Assembly: GCA_030424845.1 (NCBI GenBank)
Contig: JAUHWC010000001.1
Coordinates: 806,001 to 870,000 of the forward strand
Direction of reading: 5' to 3'
Origin: Alphaproteobacteria bacterium
GTDB lineage: Bacteria > Pseudomonadota > Alphaproteobacteria > Sphingomonadales > Sphingomonadaceae
DNA length: 64,000 nucleotides
Of this stretch, positions 62,854-64,000 are shown one piece after another. Made by a program: the position numbers and the translations under genes. Below the pieces are notes generated by a model. The model worked only from the letters and a program-made list of their open reading frames with translations. It was not told the DNA's origin and ran no database searches. How positions within the stretch are numbered: the first letter of the stretch is position 1; every line of letters starts with the position of its first letter.

Positions 62854-64000
62854 ATGACCAAATTGAGCGGTTCCGACAGCAAGAGCACCCTCTACTGCAG
62901 CTTCTGCGGCAAGTCCCAGCATGAGGTGCGCAAGCTGATTGCAGGCCCTACGGTATTCATATGCGATGAATGCGTGGAGCTGTGCAACGACATCATCCGC
63001 GAGGAAGCCAAGGGCGGCATCGCGGGCAAGAAGGATGGCCAGATCGCCACCCCGCACGAGATTTGCGACACCCTCAATGATTACGTGATCGGCCAGGACC
63101 GCGCCAAGCGCGTGCTCGCCGTGGCCGTGCACAACCACTACAAGCGCCTGCAACACTCCGGCAAGCAGGGCGATGTCGAACTGGCGAAGTCCAACATCCT
63201 GCTTGTCGGCCCCACCGGTTCAGGCAAGACGCTGCTGGCCCAGACGCTGGCGCGCACCTTCGACGTGCCCTTCACCATGGCGGATGCCACCACGCTGACC
63301 GAAGCCGGTTACGTGGGCGAGGACGTGGAGAACATCATCCTCAAGCTGCTGCAGGCTTCCGACTACAATGTCGAGAAGGCCCAGCACGGCATCGTCTACA
63401 TTGACGAGATCGACAAGATCACCCGCAAGGCGGAAAACCCCTCCATCACGCGTGACGTGTCAGGCGAAGGCGTGCAGCAGGCCCTGCTGAAGCTGATGGA
63501 AGGCACAACGGCTTCCGTGCCGCCGCAGGGTGGCCGCAAGCATCCGCAGCAGGAATTCCTGCAGGTGGATACCACCAACATCCTGTTCATCTGCGGCGGT
63601 GCTTTCGCCGGGCTTGAAAAGGTGATCGGTGACCGCTTGCAGAAGCGCTCCATCGGCTTCGGCGCCAATGTGTCGGACCCGAGCAAGGCGCGCATCGGTG
63701 AAATGCTGGAAAAGTGCGAGCCGGAAGACCTGCTGAAATTCGGCCTGATCCCCGAATTCGTCGGCCGCCTGCCGGTGATCGCGACGCTGCACGACCTTGA
63801 CGAGGATGCGCTGGTCACGATCCTGAAGGAGCCGAAGAACGCGCTGGTCAAGCAGTACGCCAAGCTGTTCGAGCTGGAAGACGTGGACCTCACCTTCACG
63901 GACGAGGCGCTGTCCGAAATCGCCAAGAAGGCCATCAAGCGCAAGACCGGCGCGCGCGGCCTGCGCTCGATCGTGGAAGGCCTGCTGCTCGACACGATGT
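62854..64000 (+). CDS. clpX: ATP-dependent Clp protease ATPase subunit ClpX, N-terminal part
   Basis: ClpX begins at ATG 62854 and runs off the window end after 382 codons, so about 40 residues of the C-terminus are missing. The N-terminal zinc-binding domain has Cys15, Cys18, Cys37 and Cys40 (LYCSFCGK and ICDECVELC). Walker A GPTGSGKT is at 119-126, the pore loop GYVGEDVE and Walker [11 protein letters not shown] follow, and the IGF-type ClpP-docking loop is seen in [10 protein letters not shown]. It unfolds and threads substrates into ClpP. Confidence 0.97.
   Translation, partial: MTKLSGSDSKSTLYCSFCGKSQHEVRKLIAGPTVFICDECVELCNDIIREEAKGGIAGKKDGQIATPHEICDTLNDYVIGQDRAKRVLAVAVHNHYKRLQHSGKQGDVELAKSNILLVGPTGSGKTLLAQTLARTFDVPFTMADATTLTEAGYVGEDVENIILKLLQASDYNVEKAQHGIVYIDEIDKITRKAENPSITRDVSGEGVQQALLKLMEGTTASVPPQGGRKHPQQEFLQVDTTNILFICGGAFAGLEKVIGDRLQKRSIGFGANVSDPSKARIGEMLEKCEPEDLLKFGLIPEFVGRLPVIATLHDLDEDALVTILKEPKNALVKQYAKLFELEDVDLTFTDEALSEIAKKAIKRKTGARGLRSIVEGLLLDTM

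Noticed and set aside
1-64000. CRISPR array, prophage, transposon or genomic island
   Set aside because: No regularly spaced repeats, integrase, transposase, tRNA-flanking direct repeats or sharp change in composition was found; the single tRNA is followed directly by tig.

Overview
This 64 kb window is a gene-dense, GC-rich piece of an alphaproteobacterial chromosome. The gene content and order point to the Sphingomonadales, most likely Erythrobacteraceae: an argS-SPOR-nagZ-scpA-scpB-tatABC block, clpP next to clpX, an ATP12-type F1 assembly chaperone, DUF3297, a TIGR02186/TauE pair and large TonB-dependent receptors. This placement is inferred from family content and style, not from a database search. 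There is no integrase, insertion sequence, CRISPR array or phage block; the window reads as core chromosome with a few accessory envelope genes.

Layout. 1-7647: the end of an amidohydrolase, then a long leftward run (argS, SPOR protein, nagZ, scpA, scpB, tatA, tatB, tatC) and a leftward lipoprotein. 7725-10135: rightward ispH-thrB-rnhA. 10166-15473: leftward DUF1508 protein, FAD oxidoreductase and alpha/beta hydrolase, a rightward cpaA-type prepilin peptidase broken by a TAG, then leftward MarR regulator, MTA phosphorylase and SDR dehydrogenase. 15771-19849: a 1061-residue TonB-dependent receptor and a sulfotransferase-like protein. 19897-25585: clpB with a heat-shock-like promoter, and a double-unit M16 peptidase. 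25656-31100: rRNA and tRNA modification genes, an OmpA/micro-membrane-protein/HHH-protein set, and three secreted proteins including an M48 protease. 31208-35615: gatC-gatA-(46-aa protein)-gatB, FKBP and rpsU. 35877-39086: crcB, an RluA-type synthase, HAD phosphatase, small membrane protein and ATP12. 39094-42610: a complete Mla/MCE lipid-transport operon. 42813-47943: valS, queE, MATE transporter. 48102-54332: HerA-like ATPase, TIGR02186 protein, TauE exporter, and a GT2 glycosyltransferase coupled to a barrel-like gene that is interrupted by a TAG. 54455-64000: nhaA, DUF3297, tRNA-Leu, trigger factor with a histone-like Lys/Ala tail, a second TonB receptor, a secreted amidase, clpP and the start of clpX.

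Functional themes. Protein quality control is strongly represented (ClpB, ClpP, ClpX, trigger factor, FKBP, M16 and M48 peptidases, ATP12), as are envelope building and transport (Tat, Mla, SPOR, NagZ, OmpA, TonB receptors, GT2) and translation (ArgS, ValS, GatCAB, S21, RluA/RluE-type synthases, TrmL, tRNA-Leu). Many genes overlap by 1-11 bases (ATGA, GTGA or TAGTG junctions), which indicates translationally coupled operons. Convergent gene ends usually share one bidirectional hairpin terminator.

The most unusual observations are two separate TGG-to-TAG style interruptions (cpaA and the gene after the GT2), two unreported-size membrane microproteins of 46 and 34 residues locked into operons by overlapping start/stop codons, a probable ATT start codon, a palindrome filling the spacer of the clpB heat-shock promoter, and the basic tail of trigger factor.
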